A stretch of DNA of 64,000 nucleotides from Lytechinus variegatus (lineage: Eukaryota; Echinodermata; Echinoidea; Temnopleuroida; Toxopneustidae). This document shows positions 18,601 to 29,325 of this stretch, in pieces; position 1 is the stretch's first letter; the number at the start of each line of letters is the position of its first letter. The stretch is from NCBI RefSeq assembly GCF_018143015.1, contig NC_054740.1, positions 67,048,856 through 67,112,855 of the forward strand, given 5' to 3'. The notes below the pieces were generated by a model that worked only from the letters and a program-made list of their open reading frames with translations, did no database searches and was not told the origin of the DNA. Both the position numbers and the translations under genes were made by a program.

Positions 18601-21600
18601 TCGCCTATCCACTTCTTCTCTTCTTGTATCCACTGTTTCTATAACACTCCACATGGTGTACCGTAAACCACATCAGCAAGTGTTCATGGTAGTTACCATA
18701 ACGTTAAAACTTGAAATTGCTGTACTTTTTTATGAAACCTGCCGCAAATCTAACTAGTGTTCTTTAAGAGCGTATATGGGGCGTTGTGACTTTGAAACAG
18801 AGGGTCGTGGGTTAGGCCTAGTAACTTTGGAATACTAATAATAACGGCATATTTACCGAGGGTAGCCACTTCAGTTCCGAAAACAGTTCTCCCAGCGGGC
18901 CCTGATATTATTATTACCCCGGCTGTAGCACGGCTACCTTGATCGGGCGCTCGAGCATTCGAGTAATTTCTTCCTACAGGGTACCCATTCACCTCACCTG
19001 GGTCGAGTACTACAACCATGTCTTCCAAACATTAAGTGACAAAATACATTTTTTCTCTTTTGAAAATATTGGTGATATCCTAATTTGTTAACGTCTTTTA
19101 ATGATCAATTGGAACTACACAGGCTTTATCAAGATAGGGAGCCTGGAACAACTAAGGCTAGAATACATGCAGTCCATTCCATCTTCCACACTGAACGATA
19201 CGGATTCCACCTGCGGATACCCGAGACAAGACGCCTTTAGTATGATCCGGGATGCAACTACTTCGGATCAACCATGGCCCGGGACCGCTCTTGGTATCAT
19301 GGTGATAGGTACTTGGTACTGGTGTACTGACCAGGTAATCTAATACGTTGATTTTAGAGTTCTATCTAGCTTGGCCACCCATGAAATTGTAAAATGCTGG
19401 AAGTGCAAACTAATTACATTACAGTTCTTACGTTCTATTTGCATAACACCCAAGTCACCTATTTCCCCAGAGTGATCTTTACCCGGATCTTGAAATATAT
19501 ATTTATTTTTTAAATTTATCATGCGTTGTAGATTAAGGAAAATTCATTTCATGAATTGGCTTTCTGAGAATGAATACATTATTTTGAAATAATAGTAGAA
19601 CACACCCATTATACAGTGTGTCCCACAGAAACAAAACCGAGATTTATCGATGATTTATCATAACTTAATCACAAATACAATAGACAAATGACCTACCTTT
19701 GCAAGGCTTAGAATCTCCTCTTTCATCTGCAATTACCTAGATTATTTCTCATTCATGCATGAGTGAGCAAAAACAATTTGGCGGTCTGTATCTGGGTTTC
19801 AAAAAGAAAACCACATTTTTAAAAAGTTCAATATCTGCTCTTTAATTTGATACCTTAATTACAGAAAATGGTCAAGAAAGTTCTGGTTATTTTAAATAAG
19901 GCTTGAATTTCAATAATTACAGGCTAGCGTTCAAACTCACTCGACACTCCGTTTTGTTGACGATAAGCAATGCATTAAGTCTTTTGTTAACCATGCGATA
20001 GCTTCTGTGGGAAACCGGTTAAAACACGTTATTTAATGAAATTATGGAAATACAAGCATTGTTTCGAGGGAACATAACTTTTTTTTTTACTTCTTGACCA
20101 TGTTTTGTAATTAAGGTATCAAATAAAAGAGCAGATATTGAACTTTTCGGCATGTGATTTTCTTTTTGAAATTCAGATACCCCCGCCAAATGAGTTTTTG
20201 TATCCTTTCTTCAAATTGTTTTTGCTCACTAATGCGTGAAAGAGGAATAATCTAAGTAAAATCAGATGAAAGAGGAGATTCTAAGCTTTACATTGGTACG
20301 TCATTTGTTTATTGTATTTGTGATTAAGTTAAGAATAATCATCGCTGAATCTCGGATTCGTTTTTTCTGGGACGCACTGTATAGTGTACTGGATTAAATA
20401 ACAGAGAAGTTATACATCAATAAATGAGTAAAAAAGAGTACACTGTACCTCGTAAATTTCAATTGGTTAGTGAATCAGAATATTGATTCAACTATTCTGA
20501 GAACATGACATTTATGAAAGCCTGTAGGCTCTTCTTCCTTAGCCTTTTACTTAAAAATGCGCTGAGTTTTATGTACTACGGTTATCAGCTGATATACTTG
20601 CTCAGTATTATCTCGTTAAGGTTGGTCTTTATTGTAGATAAAATATTAAGTTCCGAAAACTGCGCCTTGGGGAACCCCTGATACCTTTGCCATCTGCATC
20701 ACAGATTGCATATTATTACCAGGAAAACCTTAATAATATTATGCTTGGGCCTGTTTTACCTCCGCCTTATTCCCCATACAGGTCATCGTACAACGTTCCC
20801 TTGCAGCGAAGAATGTCACACACGCGAAGGGCGCCTCTATCGTCGCAAGTTACCTCAAATTCCTCCCACAATTCCTCATCGTGATGCCAGGAATGATCGC
20901 TCGAGTCCTCTATACAGGTATGACGTCACATCCCTAACCTCTTTATTCTTTGAGTGTCATGGACAGTGTTGTAATGAGCCGCAAACAATGAGGGGGGCTC
21001 GATATGGCATATCGCGTAAAATAATTAGTAAAAGGTTGTTGAAGAAATTCGACATTTTTGTTACAAAAACCCAAGCTTGTGATAGATTTTGACATATTTT
21101 TCAGAAAGTGTTATCATATTTCATCCTTATCTCTTTCCTTTTGTTTCCTCCCCATAACCCCCCCCCCCCATCTGTACGCCACTGGTCATTGACAATTAGT
21201 TTAGGTGAATGAAATGTTTTGGGGTTCATGGATATGCTCACTTTCCTTTCTATTTCTGAGAAGGAAGTGTTGCCCCCTTTATCACACATTACATTCAACT
21301 TTTTTTTATTGTTTCTAGCAATCATATTGTTTTTGACGTTACAAAAAGAACAAAGAATTATTGCAAGAGACTATCAATAATTTCACACAATCGTAATGAT
21401 TACGGTTTATTTCGCTGAAAGAGTCGAAGAAAAAATTGTTCCATAGTTCTGAACCTGTCGCCTACTAGAACCATATCTTTGTATCGTTTCATAAAGACTT
21501 GTTATAATAACAAATGCATAATTTCGATAACAAATTTAATCAGATTCTATGAAATAGAGATTTCAGAAACTTTAACTGTTATTGTAAATTTGTTGTTGTT

Positions 21601-24600
21601 ACAAGTGTACTGAAACAGGTATATGATCTGTAAAAAAGTATATAATTACACGTTTCAGTAGTAAATTGGTTAATTGTGGAAATGTGGATTGTGTTTTGCT
21701 TTTTTCTATCAGAATTCTTCATCTTATTTTTCTATTTTAGATGAGGTCGCATGTACAGACAGTGAATCGTGTATGAAGTATTGCCAGAACCCAACCTCGT
21801 GTTCAAACATAGCATACCCTCTGCTCATCCTGAGACTCATGCCAATCGGTAAGGTATATTAATGCAATGGATGCACTTCCATAGTATATCATATACATTG
21901 TCTTTATCAGCATGAATATTGCTCAAGTCGAAGATGAGTGCAATATATCCGACCTTGCTGCTGAATGCAATTTACATGTATCTGATATAGCATTCAAGAA
22001 ATCAAATTTTATTATTAGTGTTCATCCAAATCAGGGCCCCTTCTTACAAAGAGTTACGATTGATCTGATCAATCAACCAAAACTATATGAAAATCAATCA
22101 TTATATCATATTTTTTCTTCTGGAAATTTGCACGAATGTCCTTCAAAGGTCTCCACTCTGTGGAATGGGGAAAGAGAAGCATGCTGAATTTTCATAGTAA
22201 GAAAATATCTCGAACGAACGTGCACTTAAAATGTTGACGTTGCTTGCTTTCCATAGTTGCGGTTGATCGGATCGGTCGCAACTCTTTGTAAGACGGGGCC
22301 CTGATCATTTGTGTGTTTTCGTGACTCTTTTTCAGGTGCTCGTGGGTTGATGATGGCCGTCATGATAGCCGCCTTGATGAGCTCATTAACATCCATATTC
22401 AACAGTGGGAGTACCATTTTCACCATGGACCTGTGGCGCCGCCTACGTCCGAATGCGAAGAACCGAGAGTTGATGATAGTAGGAAGGTATGGATGATTAA
22501 AAAAAAAACATCAAGTCATATCTATATTATATAGAACAATCCGTCTGATTTCTTTTTTCACTATTTCACTCACTTTACCTCATGCATGCATTGAACATGG
22601 ACGAAACGTTTCTCCATAATTGGTAAATATTTATAAGTGAAGCTGTTTTGACGTTTATTTTTACTAATCTTTTGCAATGGGAGGGAATGTAAACTAAAAA
22701 GCGTAAAAAGTGCAGTGGGGATAACAGCTGCCTTTGTATGACTGCTTGACCTAACAGAAATCCCAGAAATTAAGGCTTGCAAACGCAACATCAGAGGTGT
22801 AATTGGCTGGAATAATTTTATGCACTTATCTGAGTGTATGCGAGCTCTACAAATTTACAGTTATTGTTATCTGAAAATTTAATTTCTATAACTAGTTACA
22901 TAGTTTTTTTTTGGTATCCCTTTCTTTACAATGCAATCTACGTAATCCATAATCCATCAATTATTTCGCAGATCATACAGCTCGATTTTATCTTTATCTC
23001 TGAAGGCTCTTCGTCCTTGTCCTCGTTGCCATCAGTATCCTGTGGGTTCCCATAGTCCAGGTAGCACAAGGTGGCCAACTCTTCCAGTACATCCAGTCTC
23101 TGCAATCTTACTTTGCTCCACCTATCTTTGTCTGCTTCGTCTCGGGAGTAATCTCAGTCAGGACCAACGAGAAGGTATATATATATATATATATAACTCA
23201 AAGTCTGTTATTTTCTTAAAGATACAGCCTAAAAAAAGTTTTGAATTCACCATTGGCTTTTCATCCATAGCAGTTTTATTCTAATCTCCTTGGTTTTTAA
23301 TAAAATTTCAGTCGTTCACTAATGGTATTTCTGTAATATTTCTCTTTTAATCGAGTGATAATAATAAAAATAACAATAATGATAATAATAATGATGATGA
23401 TAACCAGCATTTGGTATACCCTCCATAGTAAACTATATTACAGCGTCTACAAACATTAATATAAAAATACATAATTACAATACAAATGCATAAAAAATGA
23501 GAGAAATAGGAAATCGCTTACTGGAAAAGAGGTATGTTTTTAGAGGTGGCTTTAATTGATCTGTAGTGTGTGATAAGAACTATGTTAAAGCTTGACATGC
23601 TGAAAACGTATAGTATATCTTTATAGTTTGTCACATCTTGTTTGAGCTACCATATATATATAGGATACGGAAAAGAGGTCATTAAAATTAAGATCCTTTA
23701 TGCATGCATGAATATTTAAACAGAGGGTAGTGTTCTTACATCAAATCTGCAAATGAAAACTTTCGCAGAAGATTTTCAGTTTGGAATGTATTACAATTTC
23801 AAACTCTGAAAGAGTAACGATAAAGAGTAATGATGGTTTTTACAACCTTCTCTATCTCCTTCCTGTCATCAGGGAGCCTTTTGGGGTTTCTCCATCGGCG
23901 TTGTTCTTGGTGTGATACGGATGATCCTTGACATTGTCTATCCTGCACCAGCCTGTGGATCGCAGGATGGCCGACCTTCGGTTGTCAAGAATGTCCACTT
24001 CCTCTACTACAATTGCATCGTGACCTTGGTGTGCCTGGTTGTGACTTGGACCATTAGCCTGTTCACCTCTAAACCTACACTCGATCAGGTAATATGTAAC
24101 TGCTCATGCAGCCACGCAAAGTTTGGAGGTCAACCTGTTTACGCTGGATGACCAACAGCGCCTTCACTCTAGAAAAATATTGGGTAAAAGTGCTCCATGA
24201 GGGTAATTATGGGTCCAACCAACATTCGGCATTTTCATTTATCCACTGTGATGAAAATTGTACCTATTTTAATGTAACTGCTGCTTATTGTTTAACCTTA
24301 CTGGACACTATACTTTCTGGCATTGGGTAAAATACTGCCCAAAATTGGTTGGAAGCATAATTACCCTCACGGTGGTGAAAATTTTACCCAATTTTTTTTG
24401 TACAGTGTAAAGACAAGAAACACAGAAAAATGTTGGGAAAACCCGGCAAGAATAGAAAAGATGCAACTGCAGTAATGGCGCACGAGCCAGCAGTCTTGAT
24501 AGCTCCACGTCACGCCCTTAACTTCTCACATCTGGCCATGTTCCTGACCCATTATGCAACATTTTGAGCATCGTAGTCTTGTAATGCAGACCTAACTGGA

Positions 24601-27600
24601 TGATAACAAATCAGTTCACTATTAAACACATTCATACCGCAATAATTATGTCGCCAAGTAGCAAAACAAGTACCTTTTCTCTCAAAGCATACATTTACTC
24701 TGTACAAATCATAAACCAATTCCCAAATCTTTATTTTAAACTAGCTTTGATTTGAAAAGAAGTAAAATACCTTGAAATGATTTCCTAAATGATTTTTCAA
24801 AGTAGGCTCAAATACTCAACTCCCCAACTTAAATCAGGCTGAAGTTTCGATGTCAGTGAAGCATTTTCATGAAATGAATTGCAAAACGTTTTATCCAATA
24901 GGCCTTTCCAGAAAGTTATATCTGACAGTTAGCATAGTAATTAATAGTGCTTAGTTCTCAGCCAATCAAAATCAAGGAAAGTGGTCAGATTTGACAGCTT
25001 GCACTCTTAAAACAAGTCTGTAAGAATGCCTAGTTAATTGGGTCAGCTGTGTGGAAGCGATGTTTGATCACACTTCTGACGTATATTCTAGTCAGAAATA
25101 CCTCTGTAGTATAAGAAATACGACAAGAACGTAATCAAATGTGACTAGAATAACAGTTGCACCCAGCTTACCCGATCAACTAGTCACTTGGGACCTTTCG
25201 CAATTCTCACCGACGCTAATATTAGGGTCCCCTAACACAAATGTTAACGCTTAATCATACACTTGATTTTTAAGATTGATTGTACATTGTAGTCAATAGA
25301 ATCAAACGTAGAAAACTGTTCTACAATTAATGCTAAGCTTTGTGTTACCGGGGGATTACAGGCCCTACAGATCTGCCTTTCGTGTGCAAAATCCTTTCCA
25401 GCGACACCCGCACCATATGTGTATGTATATTACGACTGATGGCTGGAGATTTTCGAAATGCAGGACCTAAAATAAATTATGACATGGATAAGAAAGTGGT
25501 TTTTCAAAAAAAACGACTACATATTGAGAGAGGAAAAACTTACTGAATGAAGGCTTAGATATAGATCATTACAGTCCATCGAATCGATATTGCATTTAAT
25601 GTGGATTATTGGTGGATCACTGGCAATTGATTTCATGGGTTAGATCATCAACCTCTCCAGCCAACATTTCATTTCGCATGCGTTGATACACGTATTTACA
25701 CAGCATGCAATACGTTTGCCCAGGGACGTGTTGACCTCGCGGGTTTCTTTTGTTTAACCCCTTCAACACAAACGATATGCCTCTAGCACACGATGTAATG
25801 GGCATTATGTTTTACTTTCCGCAGAAATGTGGATTAGATCCAAATTCCGGGGGGACCACTTCCATTGATGAGTGGATACCAGGCACGACCATGGGGTTTC
25901 GAACAGTATCCCGCTAAACAAGGGAAGCAATTAATTATTTTCCAGATTATGAAAATGCATCTCTTAACGAGTGTGAAACCCTACAAGTATTGGATATGTA
26001 TCCTTTTTTCAGCATTTTAAACATCGTTTTGACACCTTTATAACGTTACATAGGTCTATACGTAATGTACTTGCCCACTCTGTCCCCTTTAACGCGTGGT
26101 CGCTCTTGGTATCCACTAATCAATGGAAGTGGGGCCCCCGGGCGGCCTCTCGAGATCTAGGAGGAGTCAAATGTTGATTTTTAAAGTCGTCCTCGATCGG
26201 ATATATCGCTGTTACCATAGTAGCAACCAGAATTTTGCACACGAAACGCATATTGAACGTTTCCGTCGCAGATGCGAAACGAAAAAAAAATCTCATGTCA
26301 CACAATTTGCATTGCCGGCCAGAGTTTTACGACGGGCCCAAAAAGTCTCTTCCAAAATCAAATACCGTTGTAAATTAGCGTCCGCGTCCTCAAACGAAAG
26401 GTCGGGACTTTGACTGATTTGTTTTGAGATTGTGTCAGACAACTAATGTCGGTTGAATGAAACGCCGGTCTGTACCCCCAAAAATCAATTCCGAGAACGG
26501 CTTATCGGCTAAGATGAACCATGGTACTATTTTCCAGGTGGGTGTTTCATAAAGCTGTTCGTAAGATACGAAAGACTTTACGCACGAATGGGGATCCTTT
26601 GTGTTACGTGATATCCCTATATAATTGAGATATGTCCCAGTAGTGCGTTAAGTTGTGCGTAACTTTACGAACAGCTTTATGAAACACCCTCCAGGTTTAG
26701 ACGGAAACCTCCAATTCTGCGAAAAATTCAGGCATTAACATTGATTTCGCATTCAATCGTTCAGGTTCACTAATTGCGGTTAGCTCTAATCAACACCTTT
26801 TAAATTACTACCATCATGCTCTCTGCACCGTGGTTACGAATAGAATTGCAATGATATCAATTCTATTCACCAGGTACTTGGCAAGACTTTCTGGACCCGT
26901 GGAATGAAATCCCAAGAAGACGGGCAAAATCACAACGGCACTTTAACCACTCACTTAGGGAATAATAAAACCGTGAAGGATGTCCGGAAAAGACTCGTAA
27001 TGCAAGAAAAAACGCCAACCCACGTTCCTATAGAGAGTTCCCAAACTGTTCAACTTTCAACTCAAAAGCAAAGAGAGAAAAGGGGCAAGTATTACAATTC
27101 TTACATGTCATGACATCAGAAAAAGAACGTTGACTAGCTGCTGATTTATTTTGTTGTAATTTTGTCATGTCATTTTGACAGCTCATAGCGATGTAAGTCA
27201 AAATCGTATCCTCTACATATGTTCCGTGGACGTCGGCGCAGAGGATTGTCCTTCGTTCATGGGAGAGGGGGGGGGGGGGGGCATCTCTTTTGCGTCCCCT
27301 ATAAATAGTACAAGATAAAATCTTCTGCTTTGACGCCCATGATGCGTTCCTGTTTAAACCAATTCCATAAGTCGAAAAAATAAATTCTTAATCAGAAGCA
27401 AATCAACCCCAACACCAAGTACGATTCTAATTTCCAAATATCGTCATTTAACCGATACTCGATGATGGTTATTTCATTATACCAAGATTATCTAACACTA
27501 AAATCTTTAAAACATAGTAATTTTTTTTTGCATCTGACTCGATCTGATGTAGAAACCCCAAGATGGAAAACATATCTGTATTGGTTTCTTGGATTCAACC

Positions 27601-27740
27601 CCGACGATAATCAAGACGTTCCCGGGGAGGCTAGCATGATAAAGAGCATTGAGGAGAACCCGACATGGCAACAGTTTACATTGGTCAATGCTATCGTCGT
27701 CTGTGGGGTGGCAGTCGGGATTATGGTCTGGTGGTGGTGA
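12676..27740 (+). CDS. SLC5 family sodium/sugar cotransporter (SGLT type), complete, 15 coding exons
   Basis: Exons: 12676-12783, 13654-13725, 14534-14638, 15490-15549, 16364-16468, 17003-17108, 17984-18064, 19123-19334, 20782-20917, 21741-21848, 22336-22486, 23006-23174, 23873-24088, 26874-27088, 27563-27740. All have GT/AG borders and consistent phases; the total is 2022 nt, 673 residues, the usual SGLT length. The start is fixed by an in-frame TGA at 12670-12672; two ATGs (12676, 12679) adjoin. SSF-family hallmarks: TM1 ending [38 protein letters not shown], the TYWCTDQ-like motif [31 protein letters not shown], and [11 protein letters not shown], which keeps the Gln corresponding to the sugar-contact residue of human SGLT1. 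The usual FWKR before NE is ISVR here. An extracellular Cys-rich loop lies in exon 10. The last exon gives a final TM segment ([20 protein letters not shown]). It should couple Na+ gradient to uptake of a hexose or related solute at the plasma membrane. The paralogue is not assignable. The exon 14-15 junction is the least certain. Confidence 0.88.
12985..13175. mobile_element. MITE, family K (GTGTTAAAC..ACACC type)
   Basis: Contains GAGGGCCGTAGAGGACACAC, TGGTGTTAAACTTACACC and AACATCGGAGTAAAATGAC. Related pieces occur at 48330-48500 and 51195-51350 (AACATCGGAGTCAATTTGA, GTGGTCCTCTT). Degenerate and non-coding; SGLT intron 1. Confidence 0.45.
13793..13951. mobile_element. MITE, family B (GGGGAGCGTTTCATGAAAGG ends)
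   Basis: The right end reads TTTCATGAAACGCTCCCC, the inverse of GGGGAGCGTTTCATCAA at the left. The interior shares GTCAGATCTGACATCTTTCC and TCGGATAAAA with 17751-17903 and 50721-50879. It starts about 70 bp after SGLT exon 2. Confidence 0.75.
14300..14488. mobile_element. Degenerate foldback built on GGTGCAA/TTGCACC
   Basis: Several inverted pairs of TTTGCACC and GGTGCAA around an AT-rich core, ending TTTTTTTTAGTGTGA. Probably an old MITE; it ends about 45 bp before SGLT exon 3. Confidence 0.35.
15099..15273. mobile_element. Short MITE with 23-bp inverted ends
   Basis: AAAGCTTGTGTATAGTTTTG + GTA at the left and TACCAAAGCTATACACAGGC + TTT at the right are inverted repeats differing at a few bases. 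175 bp, non-coding, SGLT intron 3. Confidence 0.65.
17277..17530 (+). mobile_element. tRNA-derived SINE
   Basis: The head has an A box (TGTGGTCCAGTGGTTAGAGC), a Met-like anticodon region (CTCATAATC) and a B box (GAGTTCGAATCCC). The two acceptor strands do not pair, so it is not a working tRNA gene. A body of about 170 bp follows, ending in AAATAAATG. SGLT intron 6. Confidence 0.7.
17553..17625. mobile_element. Half copy of MITE family C
   Basis: GGTTGATCGGATCGATTTCA, ACTCTTTGTACGACGGGACC and CTGGT match the right end of the element at 22030-22315. The other end is missing. Confidence 0.5.
17751..17903. mobile_element. MITE, family B
   Basis: GGGGAGTGTTTAGTCAAA at the left, TTTCGTGAAACGTTCCCC at the right, interior GTCAGATCTGACATCTTTC. 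It ends about 80 bp before SGLT exon 7. Confidence 0.7.
18088..18742. mobile_element. Older MITE split by a foldback insertion
   Basis: Left part GGCCATTTTCATAAAGAGTT..GACAGTTACCATGGTAAC is complementary to the right part GTTACCATAACGTT..TTTTTTATGAAACCTGCC. Between the halves lies the foldback element 18227-18681, so this looks like a nested insertion into an earlier MITE. Confidence 0.5.
18227..18681. mobile_element. Large near-perfect inverted repeat with a hammerhead-like centre
   Basis: Arms of about 170 bp (18227-18410 and 18506-18681) are about 98% identical as inverted copies; I count three single-base differences plus one short patch. The centre, read on the minus strand at 18504-18462, has closing GACTC/GAGTC, then CTGAAGA, a 7-bp hairpin (CGGACAG TCAAC CTGTCCG) and AAATGTC, resembling the hammerhead ribozyme motif carried by Penelope-like retroelements and retrozymes. 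The extra base after CTGAAGA departs from the textbook core. High arm identity means recent origin. Non-coding; SGLT intron 7. Confidence 0.7.
18790..19020 (-). mobile_element. SINE-like element
   Basis: Minus-strand reading gives GGTGAATGGGTACCCTGTAG, GGTAGCCGTGCTACAGCC, GGGGTAATAATAAT, then the shared 'GGGCCCGCTGGGAGAACTGT' segment and a TTATTATTAG tail. The middle and tail match 3254-3325 and 47400-47480. GAGGGTCGTGGGTT at 18801 may be another tRNA-head remnant. Confidence 0.5.
19611..20388. mobile_element. Long-TIR foldback transposon (778 bp)
   Basis: The ends ATACAGTGTGTCCCACAGAA and TTCTGGGACGCACTGTAT are inverted, and the arms stay complementary for about 290 bp (19611-19905 against 20085-20388) at roughly 85%, around a loop of about 180 bp. 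No transposase. A truncated relative of the right arm is at 40500-40640. SGLT intron 8. Confidence 0.8.
22030..22315. mobile_element. MITE, family C, immediately upstream of SGLT exon 11
   Basis: ATCAGGGCCCCTTCTTACAA, AGAGTTACGATTGATC at the left; GATCGGTCGCAACTCTTTGT and AAGACGGGGCCCTGAT at the right. About 35-bp TIRs. The right end is 20 bp from the exon 11 acceptor, so only the acceptor's pyrimidine tract separates them. Confidence 0.75.
24165..24407. mobile_element. MITE, family F (CACTCTAGAAAAATATTGGG ends)
   Basis: CACT..GAAAAATATTGGGTAAAA and GAGGGTAATTATG at the left pair with CATAATTACCCTC and TTTTACCCAATTTTTTTTGT followed by ACAGTG at the right. Related fragment at 40395-40490. SGLT intron 13. 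Confidence 0.65.
26538..26694. mobile_element. MITE, family A, best-preserved copy
   Basis: GGTGTTTCATAAAGCTGTTC at the left and GAACAGCTTTATGAAACACC at the right are exact inverse copies for 20 bp and continue imperfectly (GACTTTACGCACGA / GTGCGTAACTTTAC). 157 bp; SGLT intron 13, about 180 bp before exon 14. Confidence 0.8.
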
Positions 27741-27999
27741 CGAGAGGAGCCGTATATTCGATATCAATGCTCTGTAATTATTATTCATTTTAATCTCAAG
27801 TCTAGAATCTTCGGATAAAAAGCAATCCCACTCCATGGTGAGGTATGAAATAAGTTTGGATGCATCAACTCAAAAGACATGCACGGGGATTGGAGTGTTG
27901 CCAATTGAGTCTTTTTCAAGAGACATTTCAATGACGAAACACACGCATTTATCTGATTAAGACAACACTAATTGACCGCACCTTGCATTTAACATGTTT
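27741..27999. other. Intergenic, probable SGLT 3' untranslated region
   Basis: No ORF or repeat recognised; no clear AATAAA found here. Confidence 0.3.
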
Positions 28000-28593
28000 A
28001 AAGGAAAATGAAACCCTTTAAACAATTGGGCTTGTATGGAAGTAGAAAAATCAGAGAATAACATCGAAGCAAGTTTTAGCAAAATCAGACAAATAATGTG
28101 AAAGTTATGAGCATATGAATATTGCGATCACTAATGCTATGGAGATCCTCCAATGATTGGCAATGCGACAGGGTGTGTCATGTCACGTGTGAACAACTTT
28201 CCCTTTGCTGGACTATAAAATACCCCCAAAATTTCTCTTTTTTGCTCTTTCTTATGGTGATACAAACTTTTTATCCATAATATATTCTTTGAAAATCTGT
28301 ATTACAAGCCCTCCTTTAGAATGAATTCATGATCCACTGATAGATGTGATTAAAAGATGCGTTTTCAGTGAAATAATATCCAAAAGCAATGGAGAAAGTT
28401 GTTCACATGTGACATCACACATCTTTGTCGCATTGCCAATGGAGGATCTATATTACAATGATGATCTAAACTTCAAATGCTCATATATTTTTCTTATTAT
28501 TCATTCAATTTTCTCAAAACTTTCATTGATCTGTTTCTATTATTTTTCTGTTTTCACACAAGCCATCTTGTTCCAAAGGTCTCACTTTCCTTT
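28000..28593. mobile_element. Long-TIR MITE, family G
   Basis: AAAGGAAAATGAAACCCTTT at the left and CACTTTCCTTT at the right begin arms of about 220 bp. Matching inner blocks are GATTGGCAATGCGACAGGGT..CATGTCACGTGTGAACAACT at 28150-28200 and the inverse AGTTGTTCACATGTGACATC..GTCGCATTGCCAATGGAGG at 28395-28450. Arms are clearly diverged, so the element is old. It lies between the SGLT and GPCR genes. Confidence 0.7.
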
Positions 28594-28667
28594 CATAGGG
28601 ACCTTGGTCTAGTTTTTGATTGAATCCTGAGTCATGACTTATTGATGTCCAACTAGACTGATGGGGC

Positions 28668-29325
28668 TGCCGCTCCAGTGAATCACGGCGACAATATAAC
28701 ACCAATGCATTTTGAATGTAGAAGGTAAAAGCAAATGCACTTTCATACCACCACAAAAGAGGTTTCTATCTAATCTTTATGAAATAACAAATTATGGAAT
28801 CTCCAATCACTGTTCGCTTTATGAACCGCCTACGTCAAATGTTTATATTATTCATACACGCGAGGCTGGCTAAAACATAACATTGACGCTGTTCACTTGA
28901 TTAAGACCTCCCTAAAAAGTATCTGTTTAACTTGTAATGAATTCAGTGTCAAACACTTTACTTTCTAGTTTCTTCCTTAATTTCGACCAGATGCACATGG
29001 ACATGCTCATGATATGTGTTATGCGCTATAAACATGATAAAAGAACTGAATATTATTATTTGGCTAACTGGTCGTTCGTCATTATGATGAGTCTGCCCTA
29101 TAGTCAATCACGGCAACCCCCCAACCCCCAATTTATTTTTAATGTACAATGCAGAAGGAATTGCACTTTCAATTCACAATAATGGGGTCACTGCCTCATC
29201 TTAATCAATGATAAACAAAGTATGAAAACATCAATCACTGTTCACTTTAGGAACCACCTTCGTAATTTGTTTATATTATTTATACACGCGATGACGGCTA
29301 AACCAAAACACTGTCACTGTTCCCC
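28668..29325. repeat. Directly duplicated intergenic block (two copies of about 230 bp)
   Basis: 28668-28900 and 29087-29325 align in the same orientation: TCAATCACGGCRAC, AATGYAGAAGG..ATTGCACTTTCA, CAATCACTGTTCRCTTTA, then TTTATATTATTYATACACGC and GGCTAAA. They lie 0.7-1.3 kb upstream of the first receptor gene. Could be an ancient segmental duplication or two copies of an unrecognised repeat. Confidence 0.6.

Noticed and set aside
26123-26413. 96-codon ORF in SGLT intron 13
   Set aside because: Lies within the intron, basic low-information sequence, no recognisable fold and no splice signals linking it to the gene.
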